A DNA stretch of 42,692 nucleotides from Rikenellaceae bacterium (GCA_900769905.1 CAAGIL010000031.1:1-42692), one strand, 5' to 3'; counted from the first letter of the stretch, positions 26,306-35,919 are shown. Numbers and translations: made by a program. Notes: a model not told the origin generated them from the sequence alone.

Positions 26306-27034
26306 ATGGCTAATCTTTTGGTAGTAACCGGAAATACTGCGCTGAAAGCTGCCTGGTCGGAGGGTACGGTTCTCGGTAAGACTTTTCGATATCAGGGTGA
26401 GAAGATGCTCGATTATCTTCTTTCTCTGGTGGAAAAGGAAAAACCCGAGGTCCTTACCATTGCTTCCGTTCACGGTGTTCTTCCTGAAGAGGAGGAAATA
26501 CTCAAGAACCATTGTTCCCATCTGCTCATTCTTGATTCCCGGCACACTTCCCTGCTTCTGAAACATAATTTCCCTGAATATCTGCCGTGGGACAGGGCTG
26601 CCGGTCTGCTTGCCGCACGCTTCCTTTTCAATGACAAGCCTTGCACCGTATTTGATTTCGGAACTACTCTCACAATAGACTTTATGGGCTCAGACGGGCG
26701 TTATATGGGTGGCAACATATCCCCCGGATGCCGTACCAGATTCAAGGCTCTTCAAAGGTATTCCAAGAATCTTCCGCTCATAGATACGCCGGAATCCGTT
26801 GCACCTGAAGGACATTCGCTGGAGTCTTCCGTAGAGTCCGGGGTAGTTTTAGGTATAATATTTGAAATAGAGGGGTACATTAAGGCCCGGAAGGAAAATA
26901 TTGTAATTTTCACTGGTGGAGATGCGATTTATTTTGCCAAAAAAATGAAAAACTCCATCTTTGTAGTCTGCAATCTGGAACTGATGGGTTTGGCTTTAAT
27001 TACAGATGATTATGTCAAGAAGAATATTGATTAG
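26306..27034 (+). CDS. coaX: Type III pantothenate kinase
   Basis: This 242-residue enzyme phosphorylates pantothenate, the first step of coenzyme A synthesis. The ASKHA-fold motifs are visible: VVTGNTALKAAW at the N-terminus, FDFGTTLTIDFMG (phosphate 2), GRYMGGNISPGCRTRFKALQ, and FTGGDA (adenosine motif). The canonical first motif is D-x-G-N-T/S; here Val7 replaces the Asp, which may reduce or alter activity. The ATG at 26306 gives the standard N-terminus. A -7-like TAAATTTG lies at 26274-26281. The 3' end overlaps the next gene by up to 29 bases. Confidence 0.88.
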   Translation: MANLLVVTGNTALKAAWSEGTVLGKTFRYQGEKMLDYLLSLVEKEKPEVLTIASVHGVLPEEEEILKNHCSHLLILDSRHTSLLLKHNFPEYLPWDRAAGLLAARFLFNDKPCTVFDFGTTLTIDFMGSDGRYMGGNISPGCRTRFKALQRYSKNLPLIDTPESVAPEGHSLESSVESGVVLGIIFEIEGYIKARKENIVIFTGGDAIYFAKKMKNSIFVVCNLELMGLALITDDYVKKNID

Positions 27035-28328
27035 CATATTCCTCGTTTTGAGTGTGAGTGCAGCCATTGCTCCGTTGACCCGCGCACAGGCCGACGGTGC
27101 CTACTCTCCGTATTCCATATTCGCAATAGGAGATGTGAGCAGGCAGGGCACAGCTTACAACAGTACCATGGGTGGGGTGGGTATTGCAAACAGGACCAAC
27201 AGGTATATCAACATACTCAATCCTGCTTCCGTGACTGCGAGGGACAGTCTTTCATTTATGGCTGACTACTCCCTTCGCGGAGACAACAAGATATTCTCCC
27301 AGGGTGGCATCAAGTCTGTAAACAACACTTTCAATGTCAATGACTTCGTGATATCTTTCCCTATCTGGAGGAAGAATGCCGCGATGATGGTCGGCATCTC
27401 CCCTTTCAGCGATACCGGTTTTGATTTCAGTTTCAAATACACTGATCCTGACGTGATGGGAAACATAGGAAATATCACAAACACATCCTCCGGAAACGGA
27501 AGTTTGTACAAGACCTTCGCCGCAGTGGGCTTGACTTTCTTCGACAGAATATCTGTGGGTGCGGAATTTGACTATTATTTCGGAAATATAGTCAAGACTT
27601 TCAACACCACCATTTCCGACAATTCATACAACAGCATACAGAACAAAATCAATCTCCAGGCCACAGCAGTAGGGGGGAGATTCGGAATTCAGTACGAGCA
27701 GCCTCTGGGCTCAAAATTCAAGTTGGGTATAGGTGCCGTATATTCCACCGGAGCTGACATCAAAGGTTTTTATGAGGATTCAAGGTATGCAGGAGGAAGC
27801 GTTGCCGTGGACACCCTCTATTACAAGATGGATACCCTTTCCGTGACAAAGAAGGCGAAAATAGCAAGTGAACTGGGTGTAGGTCTCTGTCTCAAGTATG
27901 CCGACAAGTGGATGATGGAGTTCGATTATACCCGCTCTGACTGGACCAATACCGGAATCAGCAGTATCAGCGGTTTCTCCGAATCGTCATCTCCTTTCTC
28001 TGCAAGCGTTTCCCAGGCATATCGCTTTGGTTTCGAAATAGTGCCGAACAGAAATGATGCCCGATACTATTTCAACCACGTGGCCTACCGTTGCGGAGCC
28101 TATTATAAGGACGAGTATTACCAGCTTTATGGCAGGAAGGTTTCTTCGATGGGTGTGACACTGGGAGTTACCCTTCCTATTTTCCGCTGGTATAACGGAC
28201 TTACTCTCGGAATGGAACTGGGACAAAGGGGTACGCTCGCCGACAATATGATAAGGGAAAGATATATCAACTTCTCCGTAGGAGTTAATATCTTCGATAT
28301 ATGGTTCCAGAAATCACATTATGATTAA
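27006..28328 (+). CDS. Outer-membrane beta-barrel protein
   Basis: This 440-residue protein has a signal peptide (RRILISIFLVLSVSAAIAPL, cleaved near TRAQA) followed by alternating aromatic and polar strands typical of barrels. GGVGIANRTNRYINILNPAS near the mature N-terminus recalls FadL/OmpP1-like barrels, and the final strand ends INFSVGVNIFDIWF. No transport substrate can be read. In many Bacteroidetes a gene of this kind follows coaX and precedes a TPR protein and lptC, as here, which suggests an envelope-related role. ATG 27012 is an alternative start; both lie inside coaX. Confidence 0.8.
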   Translation: MIMSRRILISIFLVLSVSAAIAPLTRAQADGAYSPYSIFAIGDVSRQGTAYNSTMGGVGIANRTNRYINILNPASVTARDSLSFMADYSLRGDNKIFSQGGIKSVNNTFNVNDFVISFPIWRKNAAMMVGISPFSDTGFDFSFKYTDPDVMGNIGNITNTSSGNGSLYKTFAAVGLTFFDRISVGAEFDYYFGNIVKTFNTTISDNSYNSIQNKINLQATAVGGRFGIQYEQPLGSKFKLGIGAVYSTGADIKGFYEDSRYAGGSVAVDTLYYKMDTLSVTKKAKIASELGVGLCLKYADKWMMEFDYTRSDWTNTGISSISGFSESSSPFSASVSQAYRFGFEIVPNRNDARYYFNHVAYRCGAYYKDEYYQLYGRKVSSMGVTLGVTLPIFRWYNGLTLGMELGQRGTLADNMIRERYINFSVGVNIFDIWFQKSHYD

Positions 28329-28347
28329 TCAAAACAATAACACTTAT

Positions 28348-29676
28348 ATGAAAAAAGTTACATTAGCCATTTTTGCTATTGCTGCTCTTCTTATGAGCAG
28401 CACGAATGCTTTTGCCCAGGGAAAATGGGGTCCGGACAGTGCACAGTGCATCACTTACATGTCCTACTACAAGGAGTATTACAAACAGAAGGCTTACGAT
28501 GAGGCTATTCCTAACTGGAGAAAAGCCTATAAGTACTGCCCGGCATCTTCCAGCCAGAATATGCTTATCGACGGTGCTGTCCTTGTAAGAAGGCTCATAT
28601 CCAAGAATGCCAACAACGCCGAGTACAGGGATGCCCTCGTGGACACTCTCCTTACTCTCCACGACACCCGTGCCCAGTACTATCCGAAGTATGCCGTTAC
28701 CGCATTGAACAACAAGGGTATCGATATGTCAAACTATATCAAGTCTGACTTCGAGAAGCTCTATAACGGATACGAAGGCATCATTGAGGCTAATGCAGAG
28801 AACACCAAGTCTCAGATTCTTCTTTTCGACCTCCAGTCAGCAATCGAGCTCTATAAGACCGGTATGCTCGACGCAGAGACCGTCATCAACGTGTACCAGC
28901 GCAACAACGAGCTCATTGAGAAGGTCGCTGCCAACAACGATGCTGAGAAGACTCAGAATGACAAGATCAAGCAGGATATGGGTAACCTCTTCGCAGCCAG
29001 CAAGGTTGCAAGCTGCGACAACCTCATCGAACTCTTCGGTCCGCGCATCGAGAGCAATCCTGATGACCTCAAGCTTGCTTCAAGCGTAGTGAAGATCATG
29101 AGCTCAACCGAGGATTGCAACTCCAATGACGTATTCCTCCGTGCAGTGACCACTATGTACAAGCTCGAGCCTTCAGCCAATTCCGCATACTACCTCTTCA
29201 AACTCCACTCTGCAAAGGGTGATACCGATGAGGCTATCAAGTATATGGAGGAAGCTATCGCAAGCGAGGATTCAGACATCGCCAAGGATGCTGAGTGGAC
29301 TTACGAACTTGCCACCTTCTACTTCAAGAACGGTATGAATGCCAAGGCTGTCGAGGCTGCAAACTTCGTAGTTGCCAACTCTGAAGAACTTGCAGGAAAG
29401 GCATACTTCCTTATGGGTAATGTATGGGGTTCTACCCGTTGCGGCGGAGATGAAATCGCTTCCAGGGCTCCGTTCTGGGTTGCTTGCGACTATATGAACA
29501 AGGCAAAGAATGCTGATCCTAGCCTTGCCGAGTCAGCCAATAACTACATTTCCGAATACAGCAGGTACTTCCCTAAGGCTGAGGAAGCATTCATGTATGA
29601 CATCACCAACGGTCAGTCATACACCGTAGTATGCGGAGGTCTCAGGGCTACGACTACTGTTCGCACAGTTAAATAG
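28348..29676 (+). CDS. Secreted TPR-repeat protein
   Basis: This 442-residue protein has a clear signal peptide (MKKVTLAIFAIAALLMSSTN, cleaved after AFA). Helical TPR-like units include YYKQKAYDEAIPNWRKAYKY near the start and KGDTDEAIKYMEEAIASEDS and NGMNAKAVEAANFVVANSEE later. TPR arrays act as protein-binding scaffolds; no catalytic motif is present. ATG 28348 is preferred to the in-frame ATG at 28321 because it begins the signal peptide. It sits between the barrel protein and lptC in one transcription unit. The precise role is unknown. Confidence 0.82.
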   Translation: MKKVTLAIFAIAALLMSSTNAFAQGKWGPDSAQCITYMSYYKEYYKQKAYDEAIPNWRKAYKYCPASSSQNMLIDGAVLVRRLISKNANNAEYRDALVDTLLTLHDTRAQYYPKYAVTALNNKGIDMSNYIKSDFEKLYNGYEGIIEANAENTKSQILLFDLQSAIELYKTGMLDAETVINVYQRNNELIEKVAANNDAEKTQNDKIKQDMGNLFAASKVASCDNLIELFGPRIESNPDDLKLASSVVKIMSSTEDCNSNDVFLRAVTTMYKLEPSANSAYYLFKLHSAKGDTDEAIKYMEEAIASEDSDIAKDAEWTYELATFYFKNGMNAKAVEAANFVVANSEELAGKAYFLMGNVWGSTRCGGDEIASRAPFWVACDYMNKAKNADPSLAESANNYISEYSRYFPKAEEAFMYDITNGQSYTVVCGGLRATTTVRTVK

Positions 29677-29678
29677 TT

Positions 29679-30335
29679 TTGGGAAATATTCCTAATATTT
29701 TGAAATCGCTGGCAGCCATTTCCTTGGCTGCCAGTTGTTTCGTCTCCTGCAAGTCCGGTATTTCCGAGGCCGACAGTCTGGATTTGAACAATACTCCGAT
29801 TCAGACGATTGAGAATGTCTTCGCCGTAAGGACCACGAACGGAAAACTTGGCCTCCGTATGGAATCCAGACTTATGGAGCATTATGAAACCACCGATATG
29901 GACTACGATTTCTTTCCTGACGGAATCTCTGTCTTTGCCTATACGGACGAAGGTCTGCTCGAATCGGTGGTTATAGCGGACAATGCGATACACAAACTTC
30001 CCAAAGGGTCGAAGAATGCTGAAGACGAGGTTTGGGAGGCCTATGGAAATGTTGTTCTCCACAATGTGATAAAGCAGGAAACAATGGAAACGGACACCCT
30101 GTACTGGGATCAGACCAAGGAGGAAATCTACAATGACTGTTATGTCAAAATATACTCTTCGGACGGTTTCATGCAAGGTTATGGAATGAGGTCTGATGAC
30201 AGGATGAGAAATGCCCGTTTGAACAAGGTTTTCAATAATTATGTGTTAGTTGAGAAGGATACTACCGCAGTTATTATTGATTCTGTGAATTTTATTGGTC
30301 CTTTTCCAAAAAAAATTAATAAATTCGCACCCTAA
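29679..30335 (+). CDS. lptC: LptC-like LPS-export periplasmic lipoprotein
   Basis: This 218-residue protein resembles the Bacteroidetes LptC, which links the inner-membrane LptBFG transporter to the LptA bridge. The core NVFAVRTTNGKLGLRMESRL and ADNAIHKLPKG... VWEAYGNVVLHNV fits the LptC/OstA beta-jellyroll. A lipobox, ASCFVSC, suggests a lipoprotein. There is no ATG: the start is TTG at 29679 or TTG at 29700, the latter giving a neat lipoprotein signal (MKSLAAISLAASCFVSC). I list the longer form. It lies two bases after the TPR gene. Confidence 0.75.
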   Translation: MGNIPNILKSLAAISLAASCFVSCKSGISEADSLDLNNTPIQTIENVFAVRTTNGKLGLRMESRLMEHYETTDMDYDFFPDGISVFAYTDEGLLESVVIADNAIHKLPKGSKNAEDEVWEAYGNVVLHNVIKQETMETDTLYWDQTKEEIYNDCYVKIYSSDGFMQGYGMRSDDRMRNARLNKVFNNYVLVEKDTTAVIIDSVNFIGPFPKKINKFAP

Positions 30336-30373
30336 TTGAATAATTGTATCGAAAACTAAAAAAACAACATAAA

Positions 30374-32455
30374 ATGGCGGCACTTGAAAAAATACGCGTA
30401 AAGTTCGGCTGGGTGATATCCATCATTATTGCCCTGGCCCTTCTCTCATTTATCATTGATCCGGGTACTCTTCAGTCAGCACTCTCATCAATGTCATCAA
30501 AGTATGATGTAGGTAAAATAGCCGGAAAGAGGATTTCTTACACTGATTACCAGGAAAATGTGGACAAATTCACCAACATCAGTGAGATTGTCCGCGGAAC
30601 CAGCGCTCAGAACGAGCAGGTGCAGAAGGAAATCCGTGATGCTGCCTGGCAGGATCTTCTCGACAAGTATATGTTTGTCAAGAATGCCAGGAATGCAGGT
30701 ATCAAGGTAGGAGAAGAGGAACTTATCTCTCTTCTTTCTTCCCAGAATCCTTCTCCGGTAATTGCTCAGAACGGGCTCTTTATCGATGAGACCGGTAATT
30801 TCTCCGACGAGCGTCTCAAGGATTTCATCAATTTCATCAATACCGACGAGAACGGCAGCAGATACCGCTCATATTGGGATTATCTCCAGAACACTGTCTA
30901 CAACCAGCAGTTCTATCAGAAGTACGGTGCACTCTTCAACAACTCCAGCTATGTCAACAGCCTGGAGATGAATCAGGCACTTGCTGCCAACAATACTACC
31001 GTAAATCTCGAATATTGCCTGGTTTACTATCCTATGACTCAGGATTCTACGGTGCAGGTCAGCTCTTCTGAAATCCGCAGTTACTACAAGGCCCACAAGG
31101 AGTTCTTCAAGCGCAACAAGGACACCAGGGAAATGGAATATGTCGTATTTGAGGTTGTTCCTTCATCTGACGACATCAACAAGACCAGCCTTGAGATGGA
31201 TGATCTTTACGAGGAGTTCTCCACCACTTCCAATATGAAGTCTTTCCTTTCAAAGAACTCTGAATCACCTCTCTCCGGATACTGGTACAAGGACGGAGAA
31301 CTCAATACTCTCAGCGCTGAACTCAATGATCAGATTTTCGGCGGCAGGGAAGTCAGCCAGGTGGTAAAGAACGGCAACGATTTCTACGCTGCCCGCACCC
31401 TTGAGACAAAGAATATTCCTGACTCCGTATATGTAAAGCACATACTTCTTGAGCCGAATTCTGCCAGCACTGCCGACAGTCTTGTGAATGTTATCAGGAA
31501 GGGAGCCAACTTCTCAAACCTCGTTTCAAAGCACTCTCTTGACCAGAATTCATCTGCTGACGGAGAACTCGGAAACATCGGCTGGATGACCCAGACCTAT
31601 ATGATTAGCGGTATGGAGTCAGTTATGGAGGCTCAGGTGGGCAAGCCATTCGTGCTCAACACCGATTACGGTACCCACGTGGTTCTCGTAAGCAAGGCTA
31701 CCAAGCCTGTTCTCAAGAAGCAGGTTGCTGTCCTCAAGAAGACCGCAGTTCCTAGCAGGGAGACTTACAATAGCTATTACGCCCAGGCAAACCGTTTCGC
31801 CGGCATTGCTGAAGGAAAGTATGAGGGATACCTCAAGGCAGTGGATTCACTCAAGCTTTACTCCCACAGCCTTACCGTGACCGAGGCAACATCCAACTAT
31901 GGAGCCATCGACCAGGCAAAGGCCGTAACCCGCTGGGTATTCGACAACAAGCCTGGAAAGGCCTCTTCCATCATCACCGTCAACAACAACTACTTCTTTG
32001 TAGCTACCGTGAAGTCTGAGAAGAAGGCCGGATATATGCCGGTTGAAGAGGTTGCGTCCACAATCCAGAACAGGCTGTACTCAGAGAAGATTCAGCAGAA
32101 GACTATGGAAGAAGTAAAGGCCAAACTCAACGGCGTGAGCACCATCGAGGCTGCTGCAGAGGCTCTCAACGTCAGCGTTGAGCACAACGAGGCCCTGTCC
32201 CTGAGTTCAGGCAGCATTGATCCTGCAGTTCTCGGAGCAGCATCCGTTGCGGCTGACGGTCAGCTCTATGGTCCTGTTGCCGGTTCAATGGGAGTATATG
32301 TAGTGAAGGTTTCCGACAAGCAGACTGGTTCATTCTACACTGAAACCGATGCAAGGAACCTCGCTCTCCAAAAGTCCCAGTATATGGCACAGATGATTCT
32401 TTCAGTGATGAGCAACTACGATGAGGTTGTTGACAATCGAGAAAGATTCTATTAG
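30374..32455 (+). CDS. Membrane-anchored peptidyl-prolyl isomerase (PpiD/SurA-like)
   Basis: This 693-residue protein has one N-terminal transmembrane helix (KFGWVISIIIALALLSFII, about 9-27) and a periplasmic body. The SurA_N-like chaperone region covers about 40-230. A parvulin domain begins near 350 (YVKHILLEPNSASTADSLVN) and includes GELGNIGWM and the YGTHVVLVSKAT end. This is the PpiD layout: a foldase at the Sec translocon that helps outer-membrane proteins fold. ATG 30374 removes a 10-residue extension without homology and starts at the family N-terminus. In the related Bacteroidetes clusters I know, a hemolysin-type (CNNM/CBS) gene often separates lptC from this gene; it is absent here. 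Confidence 0.88.
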   Translation: MAALEKIRVKFGWVISIIIALALLSFIIDPGTLQSALSSMSSKYDVGKIAGKRISYTDYQENVDKFTNISEIVRGTSAQNEQVQKEIRDAAWQDLLDKYMFVKNARNAGIKVGEEELISLLSSQNPSPVIAQNGLFIDETGNFSDERLKDFINFINTDENGSRYRSYWDYLQNTVYNQQFYQKYGALFNNSSYVNSLEMNQALAANNTTVNLEYCLVYYPMTQDSTVQVSSSEIRSYYKAHKEFFKRNKDTREMEYVVFEVVPSSDDINKTSLEMDDLYEEFSTTSNMKSFLSKNSESPLSGYWYKDGELNTLSAELNDQIFGGREVSQVVKNGNDFYAARTLETKNIPDSVYVKHILLEPNSASTADSLVNVIRKGANFSNLVSKHSLDQNSSADGELGNIGWMTQTYMISGMESVMEAQVGKPFVLNTDYGTHVVLVSKATKPVLKKQVAVLKKTAVPSRETYNSYYAQANRFAGIAEGKYEGYLKAVDSLKLYSHSLTVTEATSNYGAIDQAKAVTRWVFDNKPGKASSIITVNNNYFFVATVKSEKKAGYMPVEEVASTIQNRLYSEKIQQKTMEEVKAKLNGVSTIEAAAEALNVSVEHNEALSLSSGSIDPAVLGAASVAADGQLYGPVAGSMGVYVVKVSDKQTGSFYTETDARNLALQKSQYMAQMILSVMSNYDEVVDNRERFY

Positions 32456-32478
32456 CAGATAATGTTACAGATAATTTA

Positions 32479-32504
32479 GAGCCGGTTACCAAGCCGGCTC
32501 TTTT
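32479..32504 (+). terminator. Rho-independent terminator ending the coaX-to-PPIase run
   Basis: GAGCCGG (32479-32485) pairs with CCGGCTC (32494-32500), followed by TTTT. It lies 24 bases after the PPIase stop. Confidence 0.8.
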
Positions 32505-32550
32505 CATGTAATAATCATTATATTTGCAGAACCACAATAATATCATCATA

Positions 32551-32851
32551 ATGACCAAAATGAAAATAATAATGTTTTCCCTTGCCTTTATGGCAACAAC
32601 CCTGGTCCTTGCCGCACAGACCACGGACTATAAGGTAATAGTGGACCGCAATGGGCGTGCCGGAAGAAGATATCATAGTCAAGGCTCTTGGCTCCAAAAC
32701 AGCCCAAAACAGCCGCAAAATCAGGAATATCAGCCTTCTCGGCTCTTCTGAAGCCGTGCAGTGGGCTCAGGAGAAGGATAAGCTCACCATCACTTGTCCG
32801 TCATCCATCCCTTGCGAAGAAGCCATAGTATATAAAGTCACGTTAAGATAG
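32551..32851 (+). pseudogene. Deletion remnant of a secreted alpha-L-fucosidase-like (GH29) gene
   Basis: Two pieces in different frames lie end to end. The first, from ATG 32551, encodes a good signal peptide (MKIIMFSLAFMATTLVLAAQ) and about 15 more residues. The second, about 32651-32851 in another frame, encodes EEDIIVKALGSKTAQNSRKI ... ISLLGSSEAVQWAQ ... CEEAIVYKV. That resembles the C-terminal beta-sandwich of GH29 fucosidases. The catalytic barrel (over 300 residues) is missing. A -7 box, TATATTTG (32519-32526), precedes it. The GH29 assignment is from pattern memory; another secreted glycosidase with a similar tail is possible. Confidence 0.55.
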
Positions 32852-32859
32852 CCACACAG

Positions 32860-35800
32860 ATGAAAAGAACTGCAAAACTTTTAATTGTTGCAGCCGTATT
32901 GGCCGCAGCTTGCCAGATTTCTTCCGCGCAGAATGCGCCGGACCCGAACTTTTTCATATACCTCTGCATTGGGCAGTCCAATATGGAAGCCGGAGCCACG
33001 CCGGCGGAACAGGACAAGGATTTCAACGACCCGCGCTTCCAATTCATGGCGGCGGTGGATATGCCCAAACTCGGAAGGGAGAAGGGACATTGGTACACCG
33101 CCATCCCTCCGATCTGCCGAGAGGGCAACAATATGGGTCCGGTGGACTTCTTCGGACGCAAGATGATAGAAAACCTGCCGCAGCAGTACAGGGTAGGTGT
33201 AATCAACGTGTCCGTAGCCGGTGCCAAAATCGAACTTTGGGACAAGCACGACTACAAGGAGTACATAGACAACGAACGCGACTGGATGAAGGCCATAGTC
33301 AGTCAGTACGGCGGAAATCCTTACGAAAGGCTCGTGGAAATTGCAAAGATTGCCCAGAAGGACGGAGTTATCAAGGGAATACTTATGCATCAGGGCGAGT
33401 CCAACTCCGAGGATCCCCTTTGGCCGGAAAGGGTGAAGAGGATTTACGATGACCTCTGCAAGGACCTGAACCTCAATCCGAAAGAGACCCCGCTTCTCGC
33501 AGGGGAACTCAAATATGCTGAGGAAGGGGGAGTGTGCGCAGCATTCAACAGCACCATAATGCCCAATCTCCCCAAAGTCCTTCCGAATGCCCATATCATT
33601 TCTGCCCTGGGTTGCGAAAGCACCGGAGACCAGTTCCATTTCAACACCGAAGGAATGAGGCTGCTCGGCTACCGCTTCGCGGACAAGATGCTCCAGCTTC
33701 AGGGATTCAGGGAGGTGGAGACCAGGACTTTGAGCCTCAAGCCGAAGAAACTCGGCATAGAAATCAGCCCGACTCTCAGGGGCATATTCTTCGAGGACTT
33801 GAACCAGACCCTTGACGGAGGCCTTTGCGCCCAGCTCATCCAGAACAATTCCTTCCAGGCATACAATGTTCCTGATGCTCCGGAATTCGAGTTCTCAGTC
33901 AGCGACACAGTGTTCTGCGGATGGACAGTGCTCCGCGAAGCCGGTGCCAGGGGAAGCGCCCGTGCAGTGGACAACAGGCCGTTGGTGAAAAACTACAAGC
34001 GCTACTACGACTACGACCCCGATGACAAGTACGACGATGAACTGCGCTACAAGCAGTACAGCGTCCGCTTCGAAGTAGAGCAGGCAGGCGAAGGTTTCGG
34101 TATTGCCAACAACGGCTTCGGCATCAGCGAGTACGGCCGCGAACCGGGTAAATATTACTCCAACAACACTCAGCAGCCTTCCATTCCTGTGCTCAAGGAC
34201 GTGAGCTATGATCTCGGCCTGTATCTCCAGGGAGAGAACTATAAGGGTTCATTCAAGGTGTTCCTCCAGGACAAGAACGGGGAACTCAACTCCAACGTCC
34301 TCATCTTTAAGAATATACCAAATGATTGGAAGAAATACGAAGGCCGCCTCACTGCTCTTCGCGGGGAGGACAGCCGTCTCTGCATACTTGCTGATGCCCC
34401 GGGAGTTTTCTATCTCGATTTCGTGACCCTGCTTCCGGAAGCCTCCCAACTCTGGAACGAAGGCAAGGACGGACCGTTCCGCAAGGATATGATGGAGGCT
34501 CTTGCCGAGCTTCACCCGACCTTCATGCGCTTCCCGGGCGGCTGCGCTTCCGAAGGTCCGAACTATTTCGGACAGGTGTTCTGGAAGAACTCCATAGGCA
34601 CTCCGGAGGAGAGGCTGGGCTTCCGCAACAACTGGGGCTACTGGACCTCCCAGTATGTGGGCTTCTACGAGTATTTCCTTATGGCAGAGTCCCTCGGCGC
34701 AACTCCGCTGCCTGTGCTCAACAACGGCGTCACCTGCCAGTTCTCGGGCCATCAGTACATAGCACCTCTGGACACGGAGGCCGACAGGGAAAGGTTCTAC
34801 AATATCTACGTAAAGGATGCCCTCGACCTGATCGAGTTCTGCAACGCAGGCACGGACAGCGAATGGGGTGCAGTCAGGGCCTCCCTCGGCCACCCGGAGC
34901 CATTCAATCTCAAGTATTTGGGAATAGGCAACGAGAACCGCGGCAAGGAGTTCTGGGAGAGGTTCGACATCATCTACAACGCCGTGAAGGAGAAGTACCC
35001 GGAAATCACCGTCATCTCCACCTCGGGAGCATTCGATGCCGGAAAGGAGTTCGACGAGAATATGAAAATCATAGATGAGAAGTACGCCGACACCATAGTG
35101 GATGAGCATTACTACAAGAGCGATGAATGGTTCTACACCAACACCGACCGTTACAATCCGGGCAAGACCCGTGGTGCGGAAGGCCACAGTTACGACAGGA
35201 GCCAGCCGACGCGCGTGTTCGTGGGCGAGTTCGCCAACAGCGGCACCAACAATGCCTACAAGTCCACGATGGCGGAAGCCGCATTCTGGACAGGACTGGA
35301 GCGGAATTCCGATATGGTGGTGATGGCAGCATACGCCCCGCTCTTCTGCAAGAAGGGATACAACAAGTGGAACTCCAACCTTATCTGGTTCGACAACCGA
35401 GGACTCTGGAGGACATCCAATTACTACTATCAGAAACTCTTCTCCCGCGCCGGAAACAGGGCTTTCGAAATCTCTCCTGCGATGGACGGAAAGGAGGCGG
35501 ATACCAGCATCTACACCTCCCCGACCATTGACACGGAAACAGGAGTGATATACCTGAAATTCGTGAATTCAGAGGCCCTGAACAAGGAAGTCACGGTCCT
35601 CACCGGCTCTTCCCGGGAGTACCGCGTGAGCCTGGAATTCATCTCGTCCAACAACACTGAGATAAAGAACCAGAAGGATCAGAATTACTACTCCAGCCAT
35701 CCTGAGTACAACAAGGATCCGATGGAGAGCGTTCCTCCGGGACTCAGGGAGCGTCCGGGTATGCGCGAGATGGCCTGGAGGTTCGCAAAGAGGGTAAGCT

Positions 35801-35916
35801 ACACTGAAGCCGTTGTGCCTCAGAGTAAGGATTTGGGCACGGTGAAGAAGAAATTCAGCTTCACGATGCCGGAGAACAGCGTGGGCATACTCGTGCTCGA
35901 ACCTGTAAAGAAGTAG
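32860..35916 (+). CDS. Secreted two-domain enzyme: CE6-like acetyl esterase plus GH51 alpha-L-arabinofuranosidase
   Basis: This 1018-residue protein has a signal peptide (1-23). Residues about 28-285 form an SGNH/SASA esterase of the CE6 type: LCIGQSNMEAGA with Ser40, MHQGESNSED near 177 and DQFHFNTEGMRLLG with the His near 260. Residues about 290-1018 form a GH51 arabinofuranosidase: GIFFEDLNQTLDGGLCAQLI, FMRFPGGCASEGPNYF, acid/base Glu692 in GIGNENRG and nucleophile Glu790 in FVGEFAN. The pair would remove acetyl and arabinofuranosyl side groups from arabinoxylan or arabinan. It follows the fucosidase-like remnant by 8 bases; no SusC/SusD genes are nearby. Confidence 0.93.
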   Translation: MKRTAKLLIVAAVLAAACQISSAQNAPDPNFFIYLCIGQSNMEAGATPAEQDKDFNDPRFQFMAAVDMPKLGREKGHWYTAIPPICREGNNMGPVDFFGRKMIENLPQQYRVGVINVSVAGAKIELWDKHDYKEYIDNERDWMKAIVSQYGGNPYERLVEIAKIAQKDGVIKGILMHQGESNSEDPLWPERVKRIYDDLCKDLNLNPKETPLLAGELKYAEEGGVCAAFNSTIMPNLPKVLPNAHIISALGCESTGDQFHFNTEGMRLLGYRFADKMLQLQGFREVETRTLSLKPKKLGIEISPTLRGIFFEDLNQTLDGGLCAQLIQNNSFQAYNVPDAPEFEFSVSDTVFCGWTVLREAGARGSARAVDNRPLVKNYKRYYDYDPDDKYDDELRYKQYSVRFEVEQAGEGFGIANNGFGISEYGREPGKYYSNNTQQPSIPVLKDVSYDLGLYLQGENYKGSFKVFLQDKNGELNSNVLIFKNIPNDWKKYEGRLTALRGEDSRLCILADAPGVFYLDFVTLLPEASQLWNEGKDGPFRKDMMEALAELHPTFMRFPGGCASEGPNYFGQVFWKNSIGTPEERLGFRNNWGYWTSQYVGFYEYFLMAESLGATPLPVLNNGVTCQFSGHQYIAPLDTEADRERFYNIYVKDALDLIEFCNAGTDSEWGAVRASLGHPEPFNLKYLGIGNENRGKEFWERFDIIYNAVKEKYPEITVISTSGAFDAGKEFDENMKIIDEKYADTIVDEHYYKSDEWFYTNTDRYNPGKTRGAEGHSYDRSQPTRVFVGEFANSGTNNAYKSTMAEAAFWTGLERNSDMVVMAAYAPLFCKKGYNKWNSNLIWFDNRGLWRTSNYYYQKLFSRAGNRAFEISPAMDGKEADTSIYTSPTIDTETGVIYLKFVNSEALNKEVTVLTGSSREYRVSLEFISSNNTEIKNQKDQNYYSSHPEYNKDPMESVPPGLRERPGMREMAWRFAKRVSYTEAVVPQSKDLGTVKKKFSFTMPENSVGILVLEPVKK

Positions 35917-35919
35917 GGA

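Noticed and set aside
34249..35187. 312-codon minus-strand frame
   Set aside because: Antisense shadow within the GH51 domain.
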